Shown: piece after piece, positions 1 through 10,554 of the stretch | Layout of the letters: each line of letters starts with the position of its first letter | Position numbering within the stretch: position 1 is the first letter of the stretch | From: Maratus speciosus | Lineage: Eukaryota; Arthropoda; Arachnida; Araneae; Salticidae | Assembly: GCA_963932465.1 (NCBI GenBank) | Contig: OZ010789.1 | Coordinates: 597,709,968 to 597,773,967 of the forward strand | Direction: 5' to 3' | DNA length: 64,000 nt | Notes under the pieces: model-generated | What the model was told of the DNA's origin: nothing | Seen by the model: the letters and a program-made list of their open reading frames with translations, nothing else | The model's database searches: none | Program-made: the position numbers and the translations under genes

Positions 1-150
1 ATTTATATAAAAATTCTTATCATCATCAGACGTAATTTCGTCACAAGACTCGTTTTCAGATAGTTCATTTAGCAATTTTATAACTTCCTTATTAGAAAGA
101 CCTTTATTGGGAGAAGCTATTGTTGTACGTATGCGAAATTCGAATGTCAC
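1..150 (-). CDS. N-terminal fragment of a piggyBac-like transposase (partial)
   Basis: The minus-strand frame is open from a stop at 151-153 to the window edge, with no obvious ATG. It reads SNKEVIKLLNEL followed by an acidic stretch ending SDDDENF. PiggyBac-family transposases often begin with a short helix (an 'L...E.I..L...' pattern) followed by Asp/Glu/Ser-rich sequence before the DDD catalytic domain. The catalytic part, if present, lies beyond coordinate 1. About 50 codons are visible, so the assignment rests on composition and on the TTAA-flanked end just upstream. It could instead be an unrelated acidic frame. Confidence 0.35.
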   Translation of the reverse strand, partial: MTFEFRIRTTIASPNKGLSNKEVIKLLNELSENESCDEITSDDDKNFYIN

Positions 151-675
151 TTACAGACTGTTTTTTTTTTTCGCGCCTTTAGTTTTCACCTGCAAAATAG
201 TATTTTTACTTAGTTTTAACTCATAATAGAGATAAGAACATTCTACAACATTCCAAATACATAGATACAATAGCTTGAAATTACATAAAAGCTCACACAC
301 CTGTCTTGCAGGAGCATAGCAGATGTGTGAACACCCCACCTCCAACCACCCTTTCCCCATTCATAAATATCAGGTGAAATAAATTTCCTTATTTTATCGT
401 TTTGTTACTGAAGAATTTAAAGTTGAAAACCCTGATGAAATAAAAGAATCTGTTATCTTGTTCGGGTCAGGGATGACCCGCCATGGTAATTCTAGGTATA
501 CAGGCCTGAAGATAAAAAAGTATTCATTGGATTTCATTTAAACTTATGATTAGGCATTATAGTGAATATTTAGGAAAATTCAAACAATTTCAAAGTTTTA
601 TTTCGAAAAACAAAACTGATACGAGTGAAAAATCACGCCTTGGGTCACAGTTGACCCGTCACGGTAATTCTAGTG
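1..675 (-). mobile_element. piggyBac-like element, 5' part, running off left edge
   Basis: Read on the minus strand, a TTAA at 676-679 is followed by CACTAGAATTACCGTGACGG and then an inverted motif GGTCA-N4-TGACC. The same subterminal block recurs at about 465-497 (CCTAGAATTACC then GGGTCA...TGACCC). A TTAA target plus duplicated subterminal palindromes is the layout of piggyBac-like ends. Further in (1-150) is an acidic reading frame like a piggyBac transposase N-terminus. The other end lies outside the window. The family call is inferred from layout and target site; only one end is visible. Confidence 0.45.
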
Positions 676-679
676 TTAA

Positions 680-887
680 AGGAAACTATAACTTCTTTAC
701 CCCCAGTGTCAATTTTGTATTGACTTTCTTCTTTAACCTTCTGAAGAGAATCAATATCATACTTTATAGCTTCTTTCACAATTTTCAGAAATAATAAATT
801 TATCTTCAGAATACTACAATACAACTTAAGGTAAAATTGAATGTCTTTTTCTTTTATTTCTTTAACTGATTCAATAGCATCTTTCAT
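680..887 (-). pseudogene. Lysine-rich reading frame of unknown function, cut by the piggyBac-like insertion
   Basis: A minus-strand frame starts at ATG 887 (MKDAIESVKEIKEKD) and is cut at the TTAA at 676-679, where the piggyBac-like end begins; the remaining residues of the open frame belong to that element. The sequence is charged and Lys/Glu-rich with no domain I recognise. It lies beyond the TTAA MITE (936-1695) from the 140-codon frame at 1692-2114, in the same orientation and with similar composition. The two may once have been parts of one longer gene or element ORF that the MITE split. This is inference from composition and position. Confidence 0.25.
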
Positions 888-935
888 TTTTCTTTATTTC
901 ATTGAAATATTTGTTACTAGATCTTTTTTTCTTCT

Positions 936-1695
936 TTAAGGGGTCTCGGGACTCTTAAAATTGGAAAAATTGAAAAAAAAGACCATTTTCAACATATAAC
1001 ATCTTAAAATTTAATTGATTTTAAGACAAAATTTTATATTGGGTTGAAAGATATAACTATGTTCTTTCATTTCATGTATTTGAAAAATTACAAGATGCAG
1101 AATTAGAATTTACAGTGGGCTCCAAAATGTCAGACTTTTGACGAGCAGAAAATCGGCATAACAGATTATGCTCACGATTACAAAATAAATTTTGCAAGTA
1201 GAAGGAAAATTTTGGGTCCTACTTATGCTTCACATTGTAATAATTAATCTGAACTTAAATAAATTTGTATTTAAAGCATTTTTATATTTTTAATACAAAG
1301 TTGTATTTAGTTAATGCAAAATTTAGAAATTTTCAACAGTATAATCACCTATAAAGAATATATTTCTGAACAATAAGAAGGAAATTTTAGGTTCAGTTTA
1401 TACAGACTAACATGAAACATATGTTTTAAAAATTTCATGAAAAAATATTCAGAAGTTTTTGAGATATCGTGCGCGTTATGCCCAAAAACGTCATTTGGAG
1501 AAAATTAAATTCAAAGTTTCTGAAACGCCGCTTCAGCTATTGAGCGTGTATAATTCTAAAAGCCATAACTTCTGTTCTAATAGGAATTTCAAGAAAACAT
1601 TTATACCAAAATGTTCAGTAAAGATAGTAGTTTAATATCTAAAAAAATTAAAATTTCAAAAATTTTAAAGCGTTAAGAGTCTTGAGACCCCTTAA
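936..1695. mobile_element. TTAA-flanked MITE, copy 1
   Basis: A 752-bp element (940-1691) has TIRs GGGGTCTCGGGACTCTTAAA / TTAAGAGTCTTGAGACCCC and is bounded by TTAA on both sides (936-939, 1692-1695). A second copy in inverted orientation lies at 4536-5279, and a relative with TIR AGGGG..CAGGACCTTT lies at 29418-30194. A TTAA duplication is seen with piggyBac-type and some other cut-and-paste transposases. No transposase is encoded, so the copy is non-autonomous. It sits directly at the end of the 1692-2114 reading frame. Confidence 0.8.
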
Positions 1696-2114
1696 AACAA
1701 TACTTTCCAACATTTTTTCCTCATATTTATAGTACCAATTACTTTTTTATATCTGTATTTAAGATTTTCCTCAACTTCTTCCATTTTGATTTCATAAACA
1801 CGATTAACACGCTCCGGAGTCTTTGATTTAGTCTCTATCTCATCTTCAGCCTCAATATTCTCTTCAGAATATTTGACATTATTAAAACGTTCATCAAAGT
1901 CAAACATTTTTTCAATTGTTTCAAATTCATCCATAATTTCTTGCTCAGTCATAGACCTTCTTTTTTCTCTTTTAATTTCATAAAACTTAAAATCTTCAAA
2001 TGTTATTTCTGAAAATTTTTCACTAATAACACTTTTCTCAGAATATTTCTCTTTCATTAAACTTTCAACTATTTCAATTGTTTTTGATTTTACATTTTCT
2101 TTTATATTTTGCAT
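1692..2114 (-). CDS. 140-codon acidic/lysine-rich ORF, unknown
   Basis: This ORF runs from ATG 2114 to a stop created at the TTAA junction with the MITE (1692-1695), so its natural C-terminus is probably lost. The product is highly charged, with runs such as MTEQEIMDEFETIEKMFDFD and a basic end (KYRYKKV). No enzymatic motif is visible; coiled-coil character is plausible from the heptad-like charged pattern. It begins just after the truncated retroelement integrase (ends 2142) on the same strand. It may be flanking host or element sequence joined to the broken retroelement, or part of it. I do not recognise the protein. Confidence 0.35.
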   Translation of the reverse strand: MQNIKENVKSKTIEIVESLMKEKYSEKSVISEKFSEITFEDFKFYEIKREKRRSMTEQEIMDEFETIEKMFDFDERFNNVKYSEENIEAEDEIETKSKTPERVNRVYEIKMEEVEENLKYRYKKVIGTINMRKKCWKVLF

Positions 2115-2141
2115 TCTTATTTCTTTCTTACGCTTGGTTTT

Positions 2142-2885
2142 TTACATGTCAATGGCAGCAATCATTCTAGGAATTACAGTTTTAACAAAATTTTCAATAA
2201 ACGCTTCACAAGCTGCTTTTGCTGTCCACGATTTAATAGGCATTGCTTCAGGCCAACGACTATGTTGATCCATAACAGACAGAACATACCAATGGCCCCG
2301 AGCTTGTCCCAAAATATCTGCATTTACTACTTGAAATGGGAATTCTGGTCTTCCGACCGCTTCAATAGGTGTTCTCTCCGTTAGTTTTGTTTTTCTGCGC
2401 ATTTGACAATCATGACAAGCAGCCCATACTTGTTTTACTTCTTTTAGCATTCCTTCCCACCAAAATGTCACAGCAATTCTATCTCTTGTTTTCTTAGCAG
2501 CTAAGCGTCCACCAGTTGGTGTTTCATGTGTTAATCTCAAAATTTCTTGCCTTCTACAGGCAGGTACAACAATTTGTACATAATTTTGTCCTCCAATCTT
2601 GCCTCTAATATTCAACAAACCGGATTCTACCCAATAATTATATTTTGTCGCTTTGCATCTTCAAAGCATTTTTCTAATGCAGAACAAGCTAATTGCTCCT
2701 TTTTCAACAGTTGCACTTGTGAAACTGAACAACTTTTCTCCTGGTTCTCGTTACCAACATTTTCGAGCAAAATAGTTGCCTCGACAGGAGTAGGAATCAG
2801 TTCCAAATCTGAAGCTTCTTTGTATTCATCTTCAGTTTTTAGATTTGTTTCAGTTTTCCTTCTGGACACCTTCCTTCCACATTGA
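2142..2885 (-). pseudogene. Retroelement linker and integrase N-terminal half
   Basis: The 2885-2627 frame is the linker upstream of integrase; it ends in QLLKKEQLACSALEKCFEDA, the usual 'new substrate' helix before the H2C2 domain. After a frame change, 2618-2142 carries the H2C2 zinc-binding region (ILRLTHETPTGG, then CHDCQ) and the start of the catalytic core (PFQVVNADILG, with the first catalytic Asp, then MDQHSRWPEAMPI). The frame stops at about VKTVIPRMIAAIDM, before the second Asp and the Glu of the DDE triad, so integration activity is impossible. Neighbour 2114-1692 is not recognisably integrase. Confidence 0.75.
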
Positions 2886-3030
2886 ATACATATTTTTCTT
2901 TGTTATCTTCAACCAGGCTGATATCTACCTCATCCCCTAAATACAACTTCTGCAGTTCTTTTAACAGAGCGAAAACCTTGGGAGTGATCAAAGCTTCTTC
3001 GTGTAATCATTTCACTACCGCAACCTGTAC

Positions 3031-3438
3031 TCATACATACGGAATAACATAATCCTCTGCCGTAAGAGTGATCGAAACGAAAACAAGCTTTGCTTCTACA
3101 GGACTCCCTATTGCGGGTCTCAAGAATATTTTTCCAAATGACTGTAAATACTCTTCCGGCAACACCGACTTCCACAGCACTGTAATCTTCGCACCACTAT
3201 CGATGATTCCCTGAAACTTCTGGTTACCGATTCCTAGATCTACTTTAAGGAGTCTACCATCTGTTTCTTCAACCGGAATATTCACATTCAGACCCTTTTC
3301 TTCAAGATCGCTTTTCGAAGATTTTCCTCCATCTTGTCTTACTGTATTCAATTTGGGACAATACTTCTTCCCGTGCCCTTCCTTGCCACATGCGAAACAG
3401 GCATATTTTGTGCGAAATTCCCTTTTTTCTCGTTGCAC
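3031..3438 (-). pseudogene. Retroelement nucleocapsid zinc knuckle and aspartic protease
   Basis: The 135-residue frame has a CCHC knuckle near its start (C-X2-C-X4-H-X4-C in CFACGKEGHGKKYC), typical of the nucleic-acid-binding end of Gag. After a variable linker comes the retropepsin signature IIDSGAKITVLW, where the Asp of D-S-G is catalytic. Downstream the frame degrades (2930-3175 carries a shifted overlapping reading). The protease is the usual single retropepsin unit of about 100 residues. It is followed within 150 bp by the pre-integrase linker, which supports a protease-integrase gene order. Confidence 0.75.
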
Positions 3439-3469
3439 TCCGAAAGATGCTTCAGTATTGGGTTAAAAT

Positions 3470-4400
3470 TTCAGTTTACCATCTCTCATATCTTTTTTTA
3501 TTCAGAACTATAATTATTCCAACTTTGATTTCGAGAGTTAGATAAATTTTTCTTTGGAATTTTTTTTTTAAACTGTCGGTAATGCTCTCTTAATCATCAA
3601 GTTTTTCTACTAATTCTAACGGCATCGTAAATGTGAGCCAAATTTCCAAGAAATGTTCTCTTATTTCTACAAGCACACGAAATTTTAATTGTTCGGTTAC
3701 TGTTGAGTATTTTAATTGCTGGAAAGTGTTAATATTTAATTCTGTGATCCATTTAGTAAAATAACTTAAAAGCTCTTGTGTATAATTCCTACACGATTTT
3801 TCATGTGTTTTGTGGTTTCTGTAAAAACATTATTTCAATTTTTCACTGTTTAACTTGTATCTCTTTAAGATAAGAGTTTTCACAAAATCGTAATTAATTG
3901 CATCTTCTTAGGACTCTCTAGCTAGCATATTTGCAATATCCATCGGTAAAATTGCCAATAGGTAAGCTACCCAGTCTTTGGTACTTGTGCCATTTCCGAT
4001 CTTCTTTGAAAATTTATCAAAAATAATCCCATCTCATCACGTTTTTCATCAAACTTCGGGACAATCTGTGCTAATTGAATTTTTGGAGATATCTCAACTT
4101 TTGATTCATTTCTTTGTTCCGGAAATTTCTGTAATTGTTCCAGTTTTTTTCATTTCCAGTTCATGTTCTTTCGCTTCCCTGCTATTCGCTCCTAACTTTC
4201 ATCTTGCCTTATTTTCCTTTCCTCTCATTGTGACGTATTCTTTATTCCCTCTCCACTTCTTCCTTCTTTTTCGTATCCTCAATTACAGAAATCAAAAATC
4301 CCTTAACAAACTCTCCTTCATATCCATGCACTTGTAGTATAGCCTTTTTCAGATCTGCAACTTTTAAATTTAAAGTTCAGTCGCCACTTGCTGTAAATCT
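3470..4400 (-). pseudogene. Degenerate SCAN-like gag of the Ty3/Gypsy remnant
   Basis: In fragments of different frames, the minus strand reads a capsid-like region with motifs such as PKFDEKRDEMGLFLINFQR, DWVAYLL-type sequence, LKRYKLNSEKL and LEIWLTFTMPLELVEKLDD. This order matches the gag family related to the vertebrate SCAN domain, known from Gmr1-like elements of invertebrates. At least four stops or frameshifts break it. Its N-terminal helix (ADLKKAILQVHGYE) lies near 4340. Recognition is from motif order by eye. Confidence 0.55.
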
Positions 4401-4535
4401 TCATTTTTACTACCTTTGCTAAAAACGCCATATTTGATAAACCAAATTTCAAAAATCGAAGCAATCAGCAATATTCAAACAGTGTCTCTACCCTAATTGG
4501 AACTTTCTTGAAGAACGCCTTAAACCAAATTTAAT

Positions 4536-5279
4536 TTAAGGGGTCTCAGGACTCTTAAAGCTTTAAAATTTTCGAAATTTTAATTTTTTTAGAGGTTAAA
4601 CTCCTATCTTTTCTGAACATTTTGATATAATTGTTTCCTTGAAATTCCTATTAGAACTGAAGTTATGGCTTTTACATTTATACACGTTCAATAGCTGAAG
4701 CGTCGTTTCGGAAACTTTGAAGTCATTTTTCTCCAAATGACGTTTTTGGGAATAACGCGCACGATATCTCAAAAACTTCATGAAATTTTCAAAACATATG
4801 TTTCATGTTAGTCTGTATAAACTGAACCTAAAATTTCCTTTTTATTGTTCAAAACAATATTTTTTAGGTGATTATACTGTTGAAAATTTCTTAATTTTGC
4901 ATTAGCTAAATACAACTTTGTATTAAAAATATTAAAAAGCTTTTAATACAAATTTATTTACGTTCAGTGTAATTATTATAATATGAAGTATAAGTAGACA
5001 CCAAAATTTTCATTCTAGTTGCAATACTTCTTTTGTAATCGTGCGCGTAAGCTGTTCTGCCAATTTTTTGCTCGTCAAATGTCTAACAGTTTGGAGCCCC
5101 CTGTAAATGCTAGTTCTGCATCTTATATATTTTTAAATACATTAAATGAAAGAACGTACTTATATATTTTATTCCAATTAAAATTGTGTCTTAAAATCAA
5201 ATGCATTTTAAGATATTAAATGTTGAATATGGCCTTTTTTTTCATTATTTCCATTTTTAAGTGTCCTGAGACCCCTTAA
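4536..5279. mobile_element. TTAA-flanked MITE, copy 2 (inverted)
   Basis: A 736-bp element (4540-5275) has TTAA at both ends (4536-4539, 5276-5279) and the same TIR as copy 1 (GGGGTCTCAGGACTCTTAAA). It is the reverse complement of copy 1 over its length, with scattered differences, so the two form an inverted pair about 2.8 kb apart around the retroelement remnant. Both copies share an open stretch of about 60 codons near one end (KFLRYRARY...), probably fortuitous. Confidence 0.8.
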
Positions 5280-5817
5280 ACCTGAACATACTTTTGTACA
5301 TAACCCCTCAAATTGAATGAAATTTATTTTATGTAAATACTTATATTAATATGGCTGAGACTAAATTAAAATACATTTGCACAATAATAAAAAATATATC
5401 CAGAAAACAATTCTTGCAATAATTAAAATATACTTTTATCAATATGTCAAGTTAAAAAAATAAATAAAACATTTGTGTTCTAACAAAGTAAGAATTTGTC
5501 AATGCTTTGCGTATTAAGTTTTAAATACATCCTTCAAAAATACATAATACATTTTTTTTCTTTTAACACTTTAATCTCTTATTAAATTATATTTCAAAAC
5601 GAACGAAATATTTATAAATCGCAATCTTAAATTAACACATTTTAGTTAAATTAAATTGCATCCAAGATAGGAAAATCTTTCTTTTATCTTGATTTGAAAC
5701 GCAAATGAAATGTCTTCATGCATTTCACTTTGTAAATCAAAAATAAATCAACAACAAAAATATAAATAAATGCTTAATATTGAGTCTCAATTAAAAAAAA
5801 TAAACAACCAATTCCGT
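5280..5817. other. AT-rich spacer
   Basis: Nothing recognisable: no ORF above about 60 codons, no terminal repeats and no RNA gene. Confidence 0.5.
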
Positions 5818-6235
5818 AATAGGGCGATTTCATGGATAGTGTCACACACGTAACGCAGGATTTAATTTTCATTTATTCAATTGTTTATTAAATTTTAATG
5901 TTAATTCTGATTTTAAATGGTATGGTAAATAAGTTATTACCATATTTTTAAATTTAATTGTGTGGCAATAAAATTCACAGAAGTATATCATTTAATTTCA
6001 TTACTCAAAATGGGCTTTTTTTCTACTTCAGAAAAAAAGCACATTTTGAGCATGAAATTAAATGATATCTCTCTGTAAATTTTATTTCCACACATTTAAA
6101 CTAAAAAATATGGTAATAACTTATTTACCATACCACCTATAATCACAATTAAAATTAAAATTTAATAAATAATTGAATAAATGAAAATTAAAGCCTGCGT
6201 TACGCGTGTGACTCTCCGCACGGAATCGCCCAATA
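5818..6235. mobile_element. Foldback MITE, 410 bp
   Basis: The segment 5822-6231 is almost wholly self-complementary. It starts GGGCGATTTC and ends GGAATCGCCC, and the arms pair through to a small loop near 6025 (AAAATGGGC..GCACATTTT). Arm blocks such as GGTAAATAAGTTATTACCAT and its complement are clearly visible. AATA flanks both ends (5818-5821, 6232-6235), a possible target duplication. There is no coding capacity. The superfamily is undetermined. Confidence 0.8.
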
Positions 6236-9200
6236 ATCAACTAGAACAAATTTATTCATTCTTAGTTTCACTGAACAGAGATTACTCAACTTTTATTTCA
6301 TAATTCAATCTGAATAAGTCATAATATAAACATTTCTAAAAATTCCAGTCAAATCACAAAGCTAAAAGAATAAAAAAAACATTTGCAAATAAATCTGTTT
6401 CTTTCTTTCTTTCTTTTTTCTCCAAACGATAATTAACTTAGCTGACATTTTTTTCCCTTTTATTCTTAAAGAATAAATAACTTCACCAATCTATTATGAG
6501 ATTTTAATACAAATAAAGCTCATTTTATGTTACTTTTATTTTTTTAAACAACAATAACAGGAGTATATTTATTAAATAACAAATTTTTGGCGTCAAATTA
6601 TAATTATTTACAAAACACAGTTCTAATGACTTTTAGCAACCGTAATAAATAAATTCTGCATTCGTATTACGCATGTTATACTTTTCAAACTTAATTACTG
6701 AATAAAATACCATATTTACTCTAATAATTGAATCAATATTAATCTTTAGATTCGATATATATTTACTATACGCACTTTAAATAACCATTTTAATAATATA
6801 CATTTAAATTAAGCTCTCGATGGAATAAAAAAAAAATCTATGATAGCCAGGCCAGCCATCAAACTTTCTTTGATGTCAATCAAATACTATCAACACAACT
6901 TTATTGCTGTTCACAACAATATTCCACGATGCCATTTAATGCGGCAGTAACACTGCGAAAGATTAAAAAAAATGAAAACCATCATCCTATTCGGCCGTGA
7001 CATTCTCATGACCGGTTTTGGATTCCATGATGTTGATGAGGGAACAAAACTTAAAATATGCAGTACTCCGGTTAAATACGTTTAATATGTACATTAGATG
7101 AACACAGTTACAGCACACACACACTTAATGTATTATTACATAATACGCTTCAGGATTACATATCTCACAGGCGTCTTTTCGAACACATTCAAAAATTAGC
7201 ATACCGAAGATTACATCGTCTCTCTGTCTCTCTCTGGCTAATTCAATTCCGAGTTTCCTAAAGAGTCCTTCGACCACGGAGTATAGGTAACCTTCACACT
7301 TTTTACACACTTTTTTCTATTTTTTTTAAATTATTTTGTTCATTTAATCATTCAGTATTTAATTGTTTTTATTCTTAATAAAAATACAACTTTATTCTAC
7401 ATGCTACTTTGAAATATATTTTAGGTAATGAGCATTTCAATTTCCATATTTTTTAGGTATAGTTTTCGTAAAAAAATACTAAGTATTGCAGTAGTTATCA
7501 GGATGCGACTTATAAAAAAATCCTTCATAACTTTTCATCGTATGACACGAGGAACGCAAAACCACCCCCACATAAAAAAGTTACATATATATATGCTTCA
7601 AAGATATTATAGTATATATATATATATATGTTAGATTATTCTAACATTGGAAGGTTTTTCTCGCTTCGGAATAACTGGTTGTTATGTTACAAGTAGTGCA
7701 ATGTTGAAAATAATAGAATCACAGGTAGAGTTGAATTCTCGTCGACTAATATAACGATGTTACGTTATATGGTGATTCGAAAGTGTGATTAGCTTCGATG
7801 TCACAGCAGATGAATAATCAATCTGGAAGCCGTACATTAGATTAAGCTTAAATAGAATGTTTCGTAGTAAATCATCATGGATGTTGGAAGGTAGTTGCAG
7901 TCATCGAGTGATAGGGCAGGTAACACATTTATCCAGTGTAGGCTTCTCCGTAATAATTGAGACAATGCGTAATTTAAACTCAGGCTTTTATTGAAAGAGC
8001 TTTCGACGGTGCAGTTTCCACCGATTCAAATTTAAAATCAAACCATCGCTTTGTAGTATTTAATCATGGGTAAGCAATTATAGATAATAGAATATATCTG
8101 ACGGCGACCATGGGAAGTTATCAATGTAGAAATACGACAAATTCTGCTTAAACACTGCGAGTATCGACTTTTTGTTCCTCCAATTTAAGGATACAAATAT
8201 GACGTAGATCGCGCTCTCAACTAATGAATAATTAAGAATGCCACGTCATATAAAGAGTGCGGATAGAGCAAGCGGATGAATTTGAAGGGAAAAGGGATAA
8301 CCTCAGAAATGCGCGGAAAAGTAAAAATAGAAGCTAAAAGAATATTCTCGAAAGAAAAAAGCGCGGAAATGGAACATTTAATTTAAGAATACTAAAAGCG
8401 TAATATTTAAGCGATTTAGGCACGTGAGACATTAAATTAAAGGGAATTTAACAGAGTTAACGATAGAGATTATTTAAGGATAAAGATTTAGTGAATATAA
8501 AGTAGTAAATTAGAATAAGATAAGGGAATCGCGGAATTAGATCTAATAATGTAACATATGTATATATATATATGTACGTATGTATGCATGTATGTACTAA
8601 ATTTTCCCCGCACGATAAAAGTCGCAATTATGCACGGATGATCTTCAAACTCACCAAAAACACTGATATGGATCTGTGTGTTTTGCAAATGGCCAAAATT
8701 GGCCCAAGGGGGAAAAAATAGGGAAGGGGTTTGCAAAAACTGAAAAAAACCATAACTTCTTTTATTATAATACAGATCAAATTAGTTTAAATTTATTATT
8801 ACTTATAAAGGGCCAAAAATTTATGTTACACAAATTTTTGATAAAATTAAAAATGTGCTCAAGGGGCGAAAAATATAAGGTTTTAGGGAGAAATAAATTC
8901 ACAACTTTGTCAATTCTCAAAATATCAAATCCGCTTAAATTTATTATAAATCTTCTTAATATTATCTACAACGTTTATATTGACAAGTTTTTGATAGGAG
9001 CAAACCTTACAGCAAATACAAATAGAGAAATCACAGCGGCTGAAAAAAAAAGAATCGTATTAACATGATTATGATAAAACAACCTCTTAAAAAAATGAAA
9101 TTAAAATCTCGTCAAAAGCAGCCAGATGAAATTGTTAAATTGTGTCTCTAATCATCATTTAATTTTTAATGGTGAAATTATTACTTAACTTCGAAATCTA

Positions 9201-10549
9201 CCTGCGCCTGTAGACCGAGGCGGCAGGGATTTTTTTAATTTTAGAAAGAAATCGAGTAAGTCATTCTGTGATTTTTCTGTTTTACTTCTGTTTGACAATA
9301 TCTATTTTTTTTAATTATTATTATTCCTGCTGAATGTGAATTTTTTACACCATTTTATAATTCCCAATCTATTTAAGCAATCTTTTACTTCCAATTTTGC
9401 CAATACTATGGCCGATTTATAATAAAATATTGATATTGGAAGCATGTGGATTAAATTACATTTATCAAAAACAGTTTAAATTTCATTTTTATTTAATGTG
9501 CTATCTTTCAAATCTCTGTCATTTATGTCATAATGTTTTTACAAACGTGAATTTGGTACAATAGATAGAAATGTCATTCATTATCAAAATACAAGTTATT
9601 TATATAAATGACTAAATGCCTGTTTTATATCTTCGTACATTTATCTTGAATCATTGCCAGTAGTTGCAAAATATATAATTTATAATAATTATGCAAACAT
9701 TGCATCCATTAAGCAAGTTAATAATTACTCTGCTGTAATGATTAGAACTAAATCGATAAGGTAAACGGAACTTTTGAGATAATTAAATTAAATTAAATCA
9801 ATGACAGCTTCCTGTCAGTAACGTAAAAATATCCATTTACATTCAAATAACAATCGAAAAATAATAATAGGGACACCTTCGTTCAAATCAATAATGAATA
9901 TCGTTGAAGACGTAGATCGATATTCATCACAGATCGGTATTCGATAATAGATCGATTTCTTTCATTGATCATTTAACCTTTAAAGGTAGTTTTAATGGTT
10001 ATTTCTTAAGTAATCAACGAAATAAGCGCATGTGGAGAATTATATATATATTGTAAGTAAATTAATTTTAGTATAATTGATCTTCAATTTAAATAATATT
10101 ATGTTTCCTCCAAAATAAAAGTCACAATGTTGGAAATTCGTTAAATTGAAATTCTATGAAACATGATAGTTAAATGAGAAAATTTAATCATCGTTTTAGC
10201 TCTGATTTAACTAATAAAATTTAAAGAAATAATTGTTTCTGGTTTGTAATTTTCACTGTAAATTATTAATTTTTTATTAAATATAAAAGAGATCTCTAAA
10301 AAATTATGTTTCGAAGTTTGCAAAACAAAATTAAAATATCCCTAATATGACTTTGAACACAATTTTCGAAAAATGCATTTCGTTAATAAAATTGTTCAAA
10401 TTTTTTAAGTGCTTAAATCACATTTTCAGGAAAAACTTCTACGAATTGAAAAACACACTCTTTTCCTTAAGTGATTAAATGATTAAATAGTTCTATTAAT
10501 TGAGATTTCTTGAAAAAATTAAAACAAGAAAGTAGAAATATGCGTGAAA
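6236..10549. other. AT-rich non-coding stretch with microsatellites
   Basis: No gene or TE is recognised. There are short AT and TATG/TATA tracts at 7612-7630 and 8558-8600. A 130-codon frame (8676-9068, plus strand) has no homology I recognise and has the Lys/Asn/Ile/Leu composition expected of AT-rich noise. The region from 7640 to 8480 is somewhat less AT-rich than its surroundings but shows no reading frame. Confidence 0.45.
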
Positions 10550-10554
10550 AATAG

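Larger units (their letters stand above)
2142..4400 (-). mobile_element. Ty3/Gypsy-type LTR retroelement remnant (Gmr1-like order)
   Basis: On the minus strand, a degenerate gag (about 4340-3480), a CCHC zinc knuckle plus aspartic protease (3438-3031), a short linker (2885-2627) and an integrase start (2618-2142) follow each other without room for RT or RNase H between protease and integrase. Most Ty3/Gypsy elements place RT-RNase H before integrase; the Gmr1 group places integrase first. The integrase is cut after its first catalytic residue and RT/RNase H is absent. LTRs are not visible. Multiple stops and frameshifts show it is dead. Confidence 0.7.

Noticed and set aside
465..675. GGTCA-N4-TGACC palindromes as hormone-receptor sites
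   Set aside because: They recur with CTAGAATTACC next to a TTAA end, which fits transposon termini better; spacing of 4 is not the classical 3.
5280..5600. Possible LTR of the Gypsy remnant beyond the second MITE
   Set aside because: No matching sequence was found on the other side and no TG..CA ends or primer site.
8676..9068. 130-codon plus-strand ORF
   Set aside because: Lys/Asn/Ile/Leu-rich, no motif, no supporting promoter or splice context; expected in AT-rich DNA. Not called as a gene.
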